Shown here piece after piece: positions 63,695 to 64,000 of a DNA stretch of 64,000 nucleotides (the first letter of the stretch is position 1; each line of letters begins with the position of its first letter). The position numbers were made by a program, and so were the translations under genes. The stretch comes from CALDTK01 sp965213735 (lineage in GTDB: Bacteria > Bacteroidota > Bacteroidia > Chitinophagales > Saprospiraceae). Location of the stretch: assembly GCA_965213735.1 (NCBI GenBank), contig CBDCAB010000006.1, forward strand, positions 1,736,001 to 1,800,000. The letters run 5' to 3'. A model generated the notes under the pieces. It did not search any database, was not told the DNA's origin, and saw only the letters and a program-made list of their open reading frames with translations.

Positions 63695-64000
63695 GACCAT
63701 TGACTTCGCCATGGGCCCCGTCAAGACGCGGCTGCTCGAACTATACGTCCGCGAGGGCAGCGAGTCGGAGCGAGAGCAGTTGGACATCCGCATCGACACC
63801 CGCTTCGCATTCGATGCCGAGACCGAGGCCGTTACGACGGAGATCACTGTTCGCTATCTGCCAATATTAGAGACTGAGGAGCCTGAACCGCTACTTAAGC
63901 TGGCGCTGGAAAGCATTGTACTTACCACGGGGCTCACCAGTTACATGAAGTCGAATACCGTTCTGCCAATTCAGGTCCAAGCACCTATGCTAGGCATCGC
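63684..64000 (+). CDS. Partial third gene of the module, possible SecB-like chaperone
   Basis: 105 residues to the window edge, from a GTG at 63684; an ATG at 63711 is an alternative. It reads as a beta-rich protein (LDIRIDTRFAFDAETEAVTTEITVRYL, then KLALESIVLTTGL) ending in LPIQVQAPMLGI at the cut. The alternating strands and the P-x-L region resemble small SecB-like proteins of toxin-antitoxin-chaperone systems, but there is no diagnostic motif, so this is a guess from shape and context. It overlaps the HTH gene by 11 bp. Confidence 0.35.
   Translation, partial: MNPETIDFAMGPVKTRLLELYVREGSESEREQLDIRIDTRFAFDAETEAVTTEITVRYLPILETEEPEPLLKLALESIVLTTGLTSYMKSNTVLPIQVQAPMLGI

Noticed and set aside
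1..64000. tRNA, rRNA and insertion sequences
   Set aside because: I saw no cloverleaf with a GTTCRANNC T-loop, no rRNA signatures and no intact transposase in either strand. A dedicated scan could still find a diverged RNA gene.

Overview
The window comes from a member of the Bacteroidota, most like the Saprospiria/Lewinella type of marine, glycan- and protein-degrading gliders. This is inferred from several secreted proteins with type IX secretion (T9SS) sorting domains, a large adhesin with a CHU_C/gliding-motility C-terminus, a SusC/SusD pair, a DUF2795 protein, lipoproteins without Shine-Dalgarno sites, and TAnnTTTG-type promoter elements. Genes are dense on both strands and GC-rich. The segments around 50.8-55.3 kb and 56.4-57.9 kb are more AT-rich, and much of the first is gene-poor.

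Layout. 0-7.2 kb: the 5' part of a secreted tail-fibre-like repeat protein, DUF2795, a transglutaminase-like protein, queA and a MacB-type permease. 7.2-14.4 kb: an M64-type lipoprotein peptidase and a 1782-residue adhesin with five internal repeats. 14.7-20.7 kb: a polysaccharide or lipid-linked sugar locus (two polytopic membrane proteins, WecE-type aminotransferase, sugar formyltransferase, ArnC-like GT2), whose gene set resembles the Arn pathway. 21-27.2 kb: a TPR lipoprotein, a helical protein, cmk and a secreted subtilase. 27.3-37.6 kb: a DUF2064 transferase, SusC/SusD, a sodium:solute symporter, an unusual phosphoesterase-AhpD fusion, a DUF433/DUF5615 toxin-antitoxin remnant, the radical SAM protein ArsS and truA. 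DUF2064, AhpD-like and ArsS belong to the arsenosugar (formerly rSAM/selenodomain) gene set, here joined to an outer-membrane uptake system by overlapping genes.

37.6-38.9 kb: a YefM-YoeB module bracketed by two copies of a 77-bp palindromic element, followed by heptanucleotide tracts. 38.9-50.8 kb: a CotH-type gene broken by one in-frame stop, a PQQ-type sugar dehydrogenase, an EEP-family protein, pyruvate carboxylase, a small lipoprotein and a propeller/barrel protein with a HExxH motif. 50.8-55.3 kb: an accessory zone with an MntA/HepT pair whose toxin is frameshifted and the wreck of an Eco57I-type restriction enzyme. 55.3-60.3 kb: fructosamine kinase, a DJ-1/PfpI lipoprotein, a small two-gene unit with a putative regulator, and a secreted protein. 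60.5-64 kb: a type I restriction-modification operon starting with a half-size hsdS and hsdM, then a RelE-like toxin, a HTH antitoxin and a third gene cut by the window end that may be a SecB-like chaperone.

The most unexpected signal is not a gene. A 14-base word, GTTTTGGCGNAAGC, occurs 16 times, eight per strand, inside genes in several reading frames and between genes. Related words share a GNAA loop with changed stem bases. It looks like a DNA- or RNA-level signal of unknown function.
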